64,000 nucleotides of DNA from Ecdyonurus torrentis (GCA_949318235.1 OX439133.1:25777229-25841228), one strand, 5' to 3'. Positions 11,641-22,069 are shown, numbered from the stretch's first letter. A program made the numbers and translations. The notes: generated from the letters alone by a model not told the origin.

Positions 11641-11880
11641 TAAGCAATAATTACAAATTTTCAATTTAAACAACACGACTATTTTTATATTAATTTTTGC
11701 CTGTTTCTGACGTCAAAAACAGGAATAGTTGCGCAAATCGCATACTTTATACAGTATTTTTACGCTCTCTTGTCGGGCTACATTTATAATTCTGCTAAAA
11801 ATTGTCATTCATTGGTATTGAAGATCCCATTTCGTGTTTAATCATTAAAAATTTTATTTTGTTTCATTTGGTCTATATGG
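11641..11880 (+). mobile_element. Family A repeat, copy 5 (diverged)
   Basis: tttgcctgtttctgacgtca, gcgcaaatcgcatactttat, gctctcttgtcgggctac and gatcccatttcgtg are family A blocks. Confidence 0.65.
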
Positions 11881-11903
11881 CTTTTGAGAAAAGGGAAAGG
11901 TGA

Positions 11904-11940
11904 AGAGAGAGAGAGAGAGAGACAGAGAGAGAGAGAGACA
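11904..11940. repeat. (GA)n/GACA microsatellite, left flank of LTR element
   Basis: GA units with a GACA variant. It continues on the far side of the LTR element at 22020-22069, so the retrotransposon went into this array. Confidence 0.85.
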
Positions 11941-13101
11941 TGTGACAAAATATTGTCTCAGAAGTAATATGTAAGATTTTGGGGGTTATTTTAGTAATAT
12001 TAGTAGGCAAGTTCAACATCAAGGCGTCAGGAGTTTGTCGGGAAGCCGAGTGTCGGCATGGCAGTGGCGCTGGCGCGGGGTGTAGAGCGGAGCCAATCAA
12101 ATCAAAGCATGGGAGGCCGAGTGCGAGCAAAGTCAGTCGTGAATGCGCCATAGCCGAGACCAGTCGCTTGCTCTGCCTGCCGGCACACGCAGCCCATCTC
12201 AATTGGAAAAACATTTGCAGGAGCAAATGTACGTATAAGCGCTCCGGGTTTAAAGAACAATACAAGCTCGTAACGCCCTGATGTTGATGAACCTTGCCGT
12301 GATAACTGGACATTCGGGGAAATTGATAAGTATAGACGTGCCGAGGTGGTGAGGGAGCATTGTAAGATTACTGGCTGATGCATACCGCCATTATTATCTC
12401 ACCCCCTCGTGTTTAGGAAGTAATAGGGCAGGAGAGCCTTAAAATTAAGTGAATTGAGTGTTAAATCTAATTAATAAAATAAACAATTATTAAAATACCA
12501 GTAGTAATTAAAGTGCCTTTGGATAATAAGATGAAAAATGTATTTAACCATGTCTACCTCATAATAATTAAATAAAAATAATAATCTTTTATGTCTAATT
12601 AAATATCTCATTGTTGGAATGATCTGATTACCCTACCCTCAGAATAATAAGAAATATTATTAACATAAAAATAGTGTGTTTTTCAGAAGTCGAAAATATT
12701 CTGTAACCTTGGAAATTGGAGGACACGTGTCAAGGTCATGGGCAAGCGGAGACGACAACTAGAGCAGTGTTGCCAAGCGTCCTAGACGCTCGGTTGCCAC
12801 ATTGCTCTGAGTTAAGATTGCCTTGACCGTGTCTCGCGTATTCAAGGTTATAAAAATATACGCTGGTGGTAACCTGTTCTGATCAAAGCAGGCCATTGTT
12901 TTAATTGCAATTACGTAAAGAAATACAGCTAAGTAACAAAAAACTAAAGAAGTAATTGTACATTCCTCCAAGTTTTGGATAACTTCAGTATTATATTTAT
13001 GTGAGATAAACATAATATTGGTGCATGACACCTGAGTCAAGGTAAATAATAAACGATCAGAATAGGCGCTCACAAAGTAACGTGTGCCACCATTGGCTGC
13101 A
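11941..13101 (+). repeat. 5' LTR
   Basis: Begins TGTGACAAAATATTG and ends GGCTGCA. A TATAAAAATA box at 12849-12858 and AATAAA words near 12473 and 13035 are candidate promoter and poly-A signals. Open frames on either strand in the LTR recur in both copies and have no recognised domain, so they are not called genes. Confidence 0.93.
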
Positions 13102-13174
13102 TGGGGGCCTGGCTAGTAGAACTCGGGGTCAGATCAGTTCAAAGTGAGTTAGTGTAGACAAAAAAAAAAAAAAA

Positions 13175-13218
<44 letters not shown>

Positions 13219-13522
13219 TTTTTGTAAACTGTGTATTTTGGTAATTTGAATAAGTACGAACGTAATACCGTGCAAAAGCATATACGAGACAGTTGGTGAA
13301 CTGAACACACGTATCGTGACTGGCCGAGAAGATATGGGTATGCAGAAACGTGGTGAATAGTAAAAAGGTCGAGTCACGATGTTGAAGATTAAGTAATTTT
13401 CATCTGGAAAAATTAAGATTCCACTCTGTCCGTGAAATTACGTTTACTTAATCGCAAGGCCAAATTAATATCAAGTCTGGAGGTTAATATTATTGCAGGC
13501 ACACGTAAAATTAATTGATTAC

Positions 13523-13577
<55 letters not shown>

Positions 13578-13830
13578 GTGCGCGTGTCATATATTAATTG
13601 AAGACGAAGATTTTAAGTAACCACACGTGTCGATGGGAAGTGACACGTGTAGGATTATTTGGAAAAATTAACTGTGCTATTATATGATATCGTGTGGCAC
13701 ACAAGATATCGAAAAAAAATTATTGTATGTGTATAATTATGCAAAAAACTCATATAATATATATTTTATAGATCGAACAAAATTGTGACAAATTATTTCT
13801 GAAACGCAAGGGCAGTCACCAAGACTACAG
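13102..13830 (+). other. 5' leader of the LTR element
   Basis: Starts TGGGGGCCTGG directly after the LTR, the position and TGG start expected of a tRNA primer-binding site. The first 7 bases fit a Pro-type site but the match then breaks, so no primer is assigned. Contains an A run plus (TAA)n at about 13159-13214 and an A run at 13527-13575. Confidence 0.7.
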
Positions 13831-16644
13831 ATGGAGGCAGACATGGAGATAGACTTTGACCTCACGATTGACGAGACGGGTGGATCGCGAGGAACTAACA
13901 CATCAGAGGGGTCATTGACCTCGGGGAATGCTGAGTATTCTGCACGTGGGACTGAACAAACACCAGCGCGTGCATATGAAGATGTACCAGCACGTGGTTT
14001 TGAAAATACACATGCACGTGTCAATCAACAAGCACCAGCTCGTGCATATGAAGATGTACCAGCACGTGTTTTTGAAAATACACCTGCACGTGTCGATCAA
14101 CAAGCACCAGCTCGTGCATATGAAGATGTACCAGCACGTGTTTTTGAAAATACACCTGCACGTGTCGATCAACAAGCACCAGCTCGTGCATATGAAGATG
14201 TACCAGCACGTGTTTTTGAAAATACACCTGCACGTATCGATCAACAAGCACCAGCTCGTGCATATGAAGATGAACCAGCACGCGTTTTTGAAGATACACC
14301 TGCACGTGTCAACAAACAAAAGACACCTCGCGCGTATGAAGACGTATCAGACACATCAACACGTGATAATGGAAGAACTTCAACGCGCGTGAGTGAAGAA
14401 ATACCAGTTCGAGGGAATGCGGAGTCGACGGCACGTGAGGCTGAGGGTTTGGATGCCCAGTGTGGGTCATCGCGGTCACCACCGCTACGGACACCACAGA
14501 TTCCACCTCAACCTCCACCACGTGCACCAATGACGTCACGAGTGAGAATGTCACCACAAGCATTTAGTCTGACGTCAACGGAGGAACTTGAAGAGAGAGT
14601 GCGAATACGCCAACAGAGTCAAGCATACGAGTCATCAATGCAATTTCTGGAGAGAGGCAACGGAGAGCTGGCACGACAGTATATGAACGCTAGACCGAAC
14701 CCAAGACCAGCAGTTCCATGGACCGCTGAAGAGTGCGCAGCGCTACAGCGTCGTTTACAATGGCTGGAGATGGAGAACGAGGTAAATCGCACGCGCGTTC
14801 AAACCAGAGAAAGTGAAGTCCAAGCCTTACACATGCAGTTAGAGTCTGAATGGCAAAGAGAAGCAGAGAGAAAAGAAACACAGGCTAAATTGTTAGAAAC
14901 AGAAGCGCAATCGAGGGAGAGTGAAATCAAGCAACGTACTGAGAAAGCTGAACGTAAATTGGAGGAGAGTCGTGAACGACTAGCAAACAGACAACGTCAG
15001 TCGCAACCACGGCTGACAGAACCAGCATACAGTGCACCACAATCACGTGAAGTTGTCCACGGAGCTCACAGTGCTCCACAATCACGTGAAGTGATCCAGG
15101 GAGCTCACAGTACACCACAACTACATGAGAGTGCAAGGGGAGCGGTACCGCAACCTTGTAGAGAAGAGAGTACTGGTCACAGGAGGAGAGAGGGTGTGCA
15201 GACAAGTCGCACACCAATAACAGTACATGATAATCTTTTACAAGAGATTGCAGACGTGGAGGAAGAAATGAGGAGTGCAAGAGAGAGAGTACGTCAGTGT
15301 TGTGCAGATGGGCAGAGTGACGAGAGTACAGAAATGAAGGATGCTCGACGTACATTACGAGTATTTCAAGAGCTGTATCAGGTATTAAGACAAAACTTAA
15401 GTGATATCGCCCCGGAAGTACCATCAACACGTGCGTTACGCAATGACCTGGGGGCAGCAGATGCACCAGACTGGCATCAACACCTTGTCAAGACAACAGA
15501 GCGAAGTACCGCAGCACTCGAGACTTTGAGTACGTTGATTGCACCGTTAACCTCAATTTTGACCCAGTCACGTGACGCTGAGGTTCACGTGCATACGGTA
15601 ATGCCGACGTTCTCCGGCAGGGGAGGCTCCGCGTCGGCATTGGACTTTTTGGACAGTTTGATAAACTACGTTACAGCAAGAGACTTGGAATGGGAGACCG
15701 TGGCCAAAAGAGTACTGCCTCAAGCTCTCACCGACGAAGCGTTAGAATGGTTATTATTTAAGAAGAATCTCTACTCATTTGATAATTTTAAAAACCAATT
15801 CTGCAGTCGTTTTGCATACGGATATCAGGAGCAGTACGAGTCAGGCCTGTCTCGCCGTACACAGCATCAAGATGAACCTCTGGCGACCTTCATTCAAAAA
15901 ATTGACAAAATTTGCGACCGTATCGATCCGGCAATGTCACAAACCAGAAGGATTGCAAAAATAAAGAGTTTGATGCACCCTGATTATACGGCCTTCATGA
16001 AGGCAGGCAAGTTCTTCATGGGTGTCGAGCAAATGGCAGATTATGCGGAGGTCGTTGACGCGGAGATGAACGCTAATAGACGATACGTGCCGCCACCGAC
16101 AACAGCGTATGATAACTTACTGGCATTCACACCACCGACAGAACAACGATCGCGGAGTGGTGAGAGGCGGGTGAATGACACGCAGACACGAGGGTGGGAC
16201 CATCGTGAAGCTAACAATGCAGCATCCAGGTACCGAGACCGCACTCCAGACCAACGCAATAACAATGGAATACTGAAGTACAGAGATCATACTCCAGAAC
16301 AGCATAATAACAACGGAGCACCACGATACCGGGATCGTACTCCAGAACAACAGAGTAGATATACGGACCAACGGCGCGACGGGGAGGGGCGTCGACAACA
16401 AGAACCAGAGAGGTCAGCCCGAGTTAACTTTGGTACAAGTGACGCGCCAAGGAATGAACACCAATACCGTGATGCTAGTCCATACCCAGAGGCACGTGAA
16501 GCTCGTCAGCGTCGCTGCTTCACATGCGACTCGCTAGACCATCTTGCGAATATGTGTCCTAACAAAGCAACAATGCGTGACCAGCGAGCTCCGTCTCCAG
16601 CACCAAGAGCTAAAGACCGGTCAATGTCTCCAAAAAACTTGTAA
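13831..16644 (+). CDS. gag: Gag polyprotein of Ty3/gypsy-type element
   Basis: 937 codons from ATG to TAA. It is the structural protein that would assemble the retrotransposon particle and bind its RNA. Residues 44-163 are five copies of a 24-residue repeat of the type APARAYEDVPARVFENTP, followed by a decayed sixth. Residues about 304-392 are Glu/Arg/Gln-rich and heptad-like, probably a coiled coil. Residues about 591-748, from MPTFSGRGGSASALDF, look like the retrotransposon Gag capsid fold. Residues about 801-850 repeat YRDRTPEQ-like units every 16 residues. A CX2CX4HX4C zinc knuckle lies at C896-C909. This is long for a Ty3/gypsy Gag because of the repeat and coiled-coil N-terminal half. 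It ends just after a slippery heptamer that links it to pol. Confidence 0.93.
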   Translation: MEADMEIDFDLTIDETGGSRGTNTSEGSLTSGNAEYSARGTEQTPARAYEDVPARGFENTHARVNQQAPARAYEDVPARVFENTPARVDQQAPARAYEDVPARVFENTPARVDQQAPARAYEDVPARVFENTPARIDQQAPARAYEDEPARVFEDTPARVNKQKTPRAYEDVSDTSTRDNGRTSTRVSEEIPVRGNAESTAREAEGLDAQCGSSRSPPLRTPQIPPQPPPRAPMTSRVRMSPQAFSLTSTEELEERVRIRQQSQAYESSMQFLERGNGELARQYMNARPNPRPAVPWTAEECAALQRRLQWLEMENEVNRTRVQTRESEVQALHMQLESEWQREAERKETQAKLLETEAQSRESEIKQRTEKAERKLEESRERLANRQRQSQPRLTEPAYSAPQSREVVHGAHSAPQSREVIQGAHSTPQLHESARGAVPQPCREESTGHRRREGVQTSRTPITVHDNLLQEIADVEEEMRSARERVRQCCADGQSDESTEMKDARRTLRVFQELYQVLRQNLSDIAPEVPSTRALRNDLGAADAPDWHQHLVKTTERSTAALETLSTLIAPLTSILTQSRDAEVHVHTVMPTFSGRGGSASALDFLDSLINYVTARDLEWETVAKRVLPQALTDEALEWLLFKKNLYSFDNFKNQFCSRFAYGYQEQYESGLSRRTQHQDEPLATFIQKIDKICDRIDPAMSQTRRIAKIKSLMHPDYTAFMKAGKFFMGVEQMADYAEVVDAEMNANRRYVPPPTTAYDNLLAFTPPTEQRSRSGERRVNDTQTRGWDHREANNAASRYRDRTPDQRNNNGILKYRDHTPEQHNNNGAPRYRDRTPEQQSRYTDQRRDGEGRRQQEPERSARVNFGTSDAPRNEHQYRDASPYPEAREARQRRCFTCDSLDHLANMCPNKATMRDQRAPSPAPRAKDRSMSPKNL
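13960..14319 (+). repeat. 72-bp tandem repeat inside gag, 5 copies
   Basis: Copies start at 13960, 14032, 14104, 14176 and 14248. The three middle copies are nearly identical at DNA level. The unit has no stop in several frames, which creates spurious open frames on both strands. Confidence 0.93.
16632..16638 (+). promoter_or_regulatory. -1 ribosomal frameshift heptamer A AAA AAC
   Basis: In the gag frame the bases read A AAA AAC, the canonical X XXY YYZ slippery site, one sense codon before the gag TAA (16642-16644). The pol frame is -1 relative to gag and has been open since a TAA at 16611-16613, so slippage here enters pol directly. A run of G follows at 16645-16654. A downstream pseudoknot was not demonstrated. 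Confidence 0.8.
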
Positions 16645-16676
16645 GGGGGGGGGGAGATATAGCCACAGTAAATTGC

Positions 16677-19600
16677 ATGTCGCCGACGAACAAACAGACT
16701 GGACAGGGGAAACAACGTCGGCGGTATGTTAGTAAGCGGCCAATACAAGGTTTGGTAACAAAACACCCAAAGCGCCCGTACGATAATTTAGATCCGTTAA
16801 TGAACCTGAAGATATTTAATAGCTATTATATAGCTTTATTAGACACCGGCGCTAAGGTATCAGTCATGAGCAGGGACGTAGCACAAACGCTGAGAGCGAG
16901 AGGCGCGAAGTGGAAACGCGTAGAGGAGAATCTGGCTGTACCGGGCGGTATTCTTAAGGTGGAAGCACGCTTGAAAGTGCACGTGTCATACTATAATGGA
17001 AGAGAGATGGACACCGCATACATGAACTTTATGGTGCTACCTAACTGCTGTAAGGACGTAATTTTAGGGTTGGATTTTCTGAATGAGAAAAAAGTCTGTA
17101 TTAACACAAGTCAACGAGTCTTCACTATGGAGAGTAACCCCCCTGTACCATTTGCGGCGTTACCGGTCCATTGTTGTAGTTCAGTTGAAGCTATTGCGTA
17201 TGCGAAACATGCGTGTAAGGATATTGAAGCATCTACACCCATCAAGCAAAAGTTCATCGACCTCATTCAGAGATATTATGATCTAGGTTTGTTTTCACAC
17301 GAACCGGGGCTGGTGACCATCGTGCAGCACGAGATCAGAATAAAACCAGGATGTGAGGCTACATCTCGCTTGTTCAGATCTCGTCCGATGACACCTCAGA
17401 AAACGAACTGCTTGTATGATTATGTGAATAAACAAATTAAATTGGGTATTATGAGTGACTGTGAAGAGAGAGGACCTTTTGTTTCGTGTCCCGTGATGGT
17501 GGCAAAGAAAAAACTCCCTGCTGAGGATATTTTTCAACTTCCCAGCGAAGAAGAATTAAGCTCGTCAGATATGAACAAGGACGGGCATACAAAGGACGAG
17601 GATGACGTGGAGTACAGAGTATGTGGGGATTTTCGTTTTGTCAATACTGTGACGGAAGCCACGCCCCACACTATTCCACGGATAGCTGATATTTTCCGTC
17701 ATATTGGTACCGCTAAAATATTCTCGTCACTCGATTTAAAAGCAGGATTTAATCAAATCGCGATCAAGAAAGAACATCGTCACTTCACCGCACTCGTCTT
17801 ACCAAATACAAAGCGTGTACAGTACAACAGAATGTGCTTTGGGTTGAAGGGAGCTCCCTTCACATTTCAGCACTGCATGGACCGCGTCCTCGGTGAAGAT
17901 TACCTCTTTTGCCAAACGTATATTGATGATGTGGTCACATTTTCGAGAGACGTCCTGTCTCACTATGACGCGTTGAGCACAGTGCTCGGCAAGTTATATA
18001 GAGTAGGGTTCACCATTAACCCAGACAAAGTGAAGATTGCGACGACTTCCATCAAGTTGTTGGGAAATGTTGTGGAGGGGGGACGGATGTACCCTGATCC
18101 TGATAAAGTGAAGTCCATCCGCAACTACCCAGCGTTAAGAAAGGTCAAGGACGTACAACGCTTTCTTGGGCTGATGAATTTCTTTAGGTGTTACATCAGT
18201 AATTTTGCAGGAATGGCAAAGGGGATCACCGAGTTGTTGAAAAAGGGAAAGAAATGGGATTGGGGCCCGGACCAAGAACAATCATTTAAGATGTTGAAAG
18301 CAGCGCTGTGCGAGACGACCAATTTAACCTTACCTGACTTCGAGAAGCCATTTGTTATTCATACGGATGCGTCATATGAGGGCTTGGGTGGCGTCATTAT
18401 GCAACAACACGAAGAGGGACTGAGGCCATTGGCATTTGCAAGTAGAACACTTCGTCCAGCAGAGAAGAACTACTGCGTGACTGAGTTGGAGTGCCTGGCA
18501 GTAGTATATTGCTGTGAGAAATTTAAGAACTACACTGGCGACTCAGAATTCACAATCTACACAGATCACTCAGCTCTGCAAAGTATGCTTACCATGAGCG
18601 ACCCAACAGGACGTGTTAAGAGGTGGGCAATGAGGTTAATGGGGCTCAATGCGACAGTGAAACATCGGCCAGGGTCCAAGATGTGTGTCGCGGATGCTTT
18701 ATCACGAGCACCAGTGGATGCAGAGAGCTCCAGCGACGAGGATAGCTCACCACGAGATGAGCTGTTTCCAATCAAGGATCCACCGTTCATTCATCGCTTG
18801 AAGTTCGAGGACGCACAAGAGCAACCGACAGCAGAGGACAGGGGTTCGTCCGCACCACACCTGTGTGCATTTTTCCCTATGGAAGACGAGATTAGTGCAG
18901 CTGCAGTATTTCCGGTGCACGTGACGGTTAAGTTTGACCCACAACTGGAACCGAGGTCAAATCATGAGTGCTATCGCTGTAGCATAAATGACCATCGCGT
19001 ACTGGGAGTGCGATTACCACAAGAGCCGACTGTGAGATCCATCAGACAAATGGAGTATGCCATGGCCTTGCATCCCGTGGAGGACCTGACATGGCCGACA
19101 AAGTGGTACCAATGGAGGGACCACCAACAGCGAGACTTCCAGTTGTTGCAAGCTGTGGATTCCTTACCAAGACATAATCAAATTCGAGGGAGGAAACAAT
19201 ATTTCGTAGATCGAAGAGGAGTAATAAAAGTTGCATGGGAAGAGGACGTGGAGCTAATAGTTGTTCCCCAACATATGAGAAAACTAGCATTGCAAGCTAT
19301 GCACGACCATAGGATGGCAGGACATCTGGGTCATAAGAAGACATACGACAAACTGAAACGGCAGTATTCGTGGAAAAACATGGAGAAAGACGTGAAAGAG
19401 TTCATCAGAGGTTGTCACGTATGTCAACAAGTTAAGGCGTCCAACTCACCCCCTCAAGGGTTTATGCACTCTACAATAGCACGACGTAGGAACCAATGCG
19501 TGTCTGTCGACCTGATTGGTCCCCTCATCAAGACTGCTAGAGGAAATCAGTTTGTGTTGGTACTGGTCGATGATTTCACCAAGTACTTTGAGGTGTACCC

Positions 19601-20546
19601 GTTGAAAAGCGCCACGGCCGCAAAATGCGCAGACAAACTGGTCGAGTATTGCTGTAGATTTGGAGTCATGGAAAAAGTGCGCTCAGACAATGGATCACAA
19701 TTCATCAGCGTTGTATGGCAGCGAGCGTGTAAGGTGATGGGAATTACACACAAAACCATTGCTCCATACCGACCAAAAGGAAATCCTGCGGAGCGGACCA
19801 TTAAGAATATTAAGCTAGTGATTAAGTCCATGATTAACAAACACGAGGAGTGGGATCAACATCTACAAGTAGCAGCTTTTGCCTTACGAACAGCAGTTAA
19901 CGAAACCACCGGTTTCTCGCCAGCCAAGTTAACATTTGGCCAAGAGTTAAATAGTCCGTTTGACGTTACTCGGGAACTCGATCCACTGTTTAAGGCAGAT
20001 GGTTCGCGTAAAACAGAAATTGAAGTGCGAGTGGAGCAATTACAAGCCATGTTCCAGGAGCATGAGCAAATATGCAACAGAGCTAATGAGAATATTTCTA
20101 AAGCACATCAGGCACAGAGGCAACAGTACAATAAAGGCCGTAGGGAAATGACCTTTGAGGTGGGTGATGAGGTACTACGGAAGACTGTCCGTATAAGCTC
20201 CGCCGACAAAGGAATTGTCGCGTCATTATTACCTTCATATGAGGGTCCCTTTGTAATTTCGCGTCAAATTCAAGAAAACACCTTCGAGCTTAGAGACAGG
20301 ATGGGTACACCGATGGGTGTAAGGAATGCAGATCAACTGAAGCCGTACTTTTTCCAGCCACAGTGGGCTAGAAATACTGACCAGCAAGAAGACAAGGAGG
20401 CGGGGTCCAGTGAATCAGCAAGCTCAGAGGATGAAGGAGAAATAGAAGAACAAACTAGTCAGCAACAGCAGACTGAGTTACCTCAAACTTCTCATGGAAG
20501 ACCGCGCAAAATACCGACTAAATATAATGATTTCGTGATGTATTAG
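16677..20546 (+). CDS. pol: Pol: protease, RT, RNase H, integrase
   Basis: 1289 codons from the first ATG; the frame is open from 16614, so it is probably made as a Gag-Pol fusion. Aspartic protease DTG at 56-58. Reverse transcriptase with SSLDLKAGFNQ (D353) and YIDD at 415-418. RNase H with D564, E605, D630 in HTDASYEGLGG, TELECLAVV and YTDHSAL. Integrase with an HHCC zinc site (H878, H883, C913, C916), catalytic D945, D1004, E1039 and a GPY/F-like YEGPF at 1188-1192. The second D and the E are separated by 34 residues, as in gypsy relatives with NPxER instead of NGQVER. An acidic tail (about 1240-1270) precedes the TAG stop. All key residues are present, so it looks functional. Confidence 0.95.
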   Translation: MSPTNKQTGQGKQRRRYVSKRPIQGLVTKHPKRPYDNLDPLMNLKIFNSYYIALLDTGAKVSVMSRDVAQTLRARGAKWKRVEENLAVPGGILKVEARLKVHVSYYNGREMDTAYMNFMVLPNCCKDVILGLDFLNEKKVCINTSQRVFTMESNPPVPFAALPVHCCSSVEAIAYAKHACKDIEASTPIKQKFIDLIQRYYDLGLFSHEPGLVTIVQHEIRIKPGCEATSRLFRSRPMTPQKTNCLYDYVNKQIKLGIMSDCEERGPFVSCPVMVAKKKLPAEDIFQLPSEEELSSSDMNKDGHTKDEDDVEYRVCGDFRFVNTVTEATPHTIPRIADIFRHIGTAKIFSSLDLKAGFNQIAIKKEHRHFTALVLPNTKRVQYNRMCFGLKGAPFTFQHCMDRVLGEDYLFCQTYIDDVVTFSRDVLSHYDALSTVLGKLYRVGFTINPDKVKIATTSIKLLGNVVEGGRMYPDPDKVKSIRNYPALRKVKDVQRFLGLMNFFRCYISNFAGMAKGITELLKKGKKWDWGPDQEQSFKMLKAALCETTNLTLPDFEKPFVIHTDASYEGLGGVIMQQHEEGLRPLAFASRTLRPAEKNYCVTELECLAVVYCCEKFKNYTGDSEFTIYTDHSALQSMLTMSDPTGRVKRWAMRLMGLNATVKHRPGSKMCVADALSRAPVDAESSSDEDSSPRDELFPIKDPPFIHRLKFEDAQEQPTAEDRGSSAPHLCAFFPMEDEISAAAVFPVHVTVKFDPQLEPRSNHECYRCSINDHRVLGVRLPQEPTVRSIRQMEYAMALHPVEDLTWPTKWYQWRDHQQRDFQLLQAVDSLPRHNQIRGRKQYFVDRRGVIKVAWEEDVELIVVPQHMRKLALQAMHDHRMAGHLGHKKTYDKLKRQYSWKNMEKDVKEFIRGCHVCQQVKASNSPPQGFMHSTIARRRNQCVSVDLIGPLIKTARGNQFVLVLVDDFTKYFEVYPLKSATAAKCADKLVEYCCRFGVMEKVRSDNGSQFISVVWQRACKVMGITHKTIAPYRPKGNPAERTIKNIKLVIKSMINKHEEWDQHLQVAAFALRTAVNETTGFSPAKLTFGQELNSPFDVTRELDPLFKADGSRKTEIEVRVEQLQAMFQEHEQICNRANENISKAHQAQRQQYNKGRREMTFEVGDEVLRKTVRISSADKGIVASLLPSYEGPFVISRQIQENTFELRDRMGTPMGVRNADQLKPYFFQPQWARNTDQQEDKEAGSSESASSEDEGEIEEQTSQQQQTELPQTSHGRPRKIPTKYNDFVMY

Positions 20547-20858
20547 AGGATAGGAATAAGGCAGGTTTACAAAAGAAAAAAAAAAAAAAAAAAAAAACTT
20601 TTGAAAAACTCCCTTTTTTCAATGTCTTTTGGTACTGATGGGGATTTTGTTATATTTGGTGTGTATGTTTAAAATCATGTATAATTGTATTTTATATTTT
20701 AATTTGTATGTTAAATTGATCTTTTATACTGGTATAGCTTCACATTCATTATCAGGTACTTATAGTTGCAGTATGTGTAATCATGTTATCATAAGAGGGA
20801 ACTATTTTAATTTTTTTTTTCCTATTTTTTTTTTGTTTTGCTTTCTAAGGGAAGGGTA
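20547..20858 (+). other. 3' untranslated part of the LTR element with polypurine tract
   Basis: An A run at about 20575-20596, then AT-rich text. The polypurine tract AAGGGAAGGG at 20847-20856 lies two bases before the 3' LTR, where plus-strand DNA synthesis would be primed. No env frame. Confidence 0.8.
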
Positions 20859-22019
20859 TGTGACAAAATATTGTCTCAGAAGTAATATGTAAGATTTTGG
20901 GGGTTATTTTAGTAATATTAGTAGGCAAGTTCAACATCAAGGCGTCAGGAGTTTGTCGGGAAGCCGAGTGTCGGCATGGCAGTGGCGCTGGCGCGGGGTG
21001 TAGAGCGGAGCCAATCAAATCAAAGCATGGGAGGCCGAGTGCGAGCAAAGTCAGTCGTGAATGCGCCATAGCCGAGACCAGTCGCTTGCTCTGCCTGCCG
21101 GCACACGCAGCCCATCTCAATTGGAAAAACATTTGCAGGAGCAAATGTACGTATAAGCGCTCCGGGTTTAAAGAACAATACAAGCTCGTAACGCCCTGAT
21201 GTTGATGAACCTTGCCGTGATAACTGGACATTCGGGGAAATTGATAAGTATAGACGTGCCGAGGTGGTGAGGGAGCATTGTAAGATTACTGGCTGATGCA
21301 TACCGCCATTATTATCTCACCCCCTCGTGTTTAGGAAGTAATAGGGCAGGAGAGCCTTAAAATTAAGTGAATTGAGTGTTAAATCTAATTAATAAAATAA
21401 ACAATTATTAAAATACCAGTAGTAATTAAAGTGCCTTTGGATAATAAGATGAAAAATGTATTTAACCATGTCTACCTCATAATAATTAAATAAAAATAAT
21501 AATCTTTTATGTCTAATTAAATATCTCATTGTTGGAATGATCTGATTACCCTACCCTCAGAATAATAAGAAATATTATTAACATAAAAATAGTGTGTTTT
21601 TCAGAAGTCGAAAATATTCTGTAACCTTGGAAATTGGAGGACACGTGTCAAGGTCATGGGCAAGCGGAGACGACAACTAGAGCAGTGTTGCCAAGCGTCC
21701 TAGACGCTCGGTTGCCACATTGCTCTGAGTTAAGATTGCCTTGACCGTGTCTCGCGTATTCAAGGTTATAAAAATATACGCTGGTGGTAACCTGTTCTGA
21801 TCAAAGCAGGCCATTGTTTTAATTGCAATTACGTAAAGAAATACAGCTAAGTAACAAAAAACTAAAGAAGTAATTGTACATTCCTCCAAGTTTTGGATAA
21901 CTTCAGTATTATATTTATGTGAGATAAACATAATATTGGTGCATGACACCTGAGTCAAGGTAAATAATAAACGATCAGAATAGGCGCTCACAAAGTAACG
22001 TGTGCCACCATTGGCGGCA
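20859..22019 (+). repeat. 3' LTR
   Basis: 1161 bp, identical by eye to the 5' LTR except G at 22016 where the 5' LTR has T at 13098. TATA-like box at 21767. Confidence 0.93.
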
Positions 22020-22025
22020 GACAGA

Positions 22026-22057
<32 letters not shown>

Positions 22058-22069
22058 CAGAGAGAGAGA
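22020..22069. repeat. (GA)n/GACA microsatellite, right flank of LTR element
   Basis: Continuation of the array at 11904-11940. The first four bases GACA are the target duplication. Confidence 0.85.

Larger units (their letters stand above)
11941..22019 (+). mobile_element. Complete Ty3/gypsy-type LTR retrotransposon
   Basis: A 10,079-bp element bounded by two 1161-bp direct LTRs (TG...CA) and a GACA duplication (11937-11940 and 22020-22023). The order is LTR, 5' leader, gag, pol (protease, RT, RNase H, integrase), purine tract, LTR. Integrase after RNase H is the Ty3/gypsy order. No env-like frame exists: only about 310 bp separate the pol stop and the 3' LTR. Both main frames are uninterrupted and the LTRs differ at one base by eye, which argues for recent insertion and possible activity. 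Confidence 0.95.

Noticed and set aside
11873..12383. Open frames on both strands in the LTRs, also at 20845-21301
   Set aside because: They recur only because the LTRs are duplicated, have no domain, and one runs into the GA microsatellite.
13102..13120. tRNA-Pro primer-binding site
   Set aside because: Only the first seven bases fit; the following bases do not continue the match.
13912..14392. Extra open frames on both strands over the gag repeat
   Set aside because: A 72-bp unit without stops opens several frames; only the gag frame continues into recognisable domains.
20547..20858. Possible env gene after pol
   Set aside because: Only about 310 bp to the 3' LTR and no signal peptide or membrane frame.
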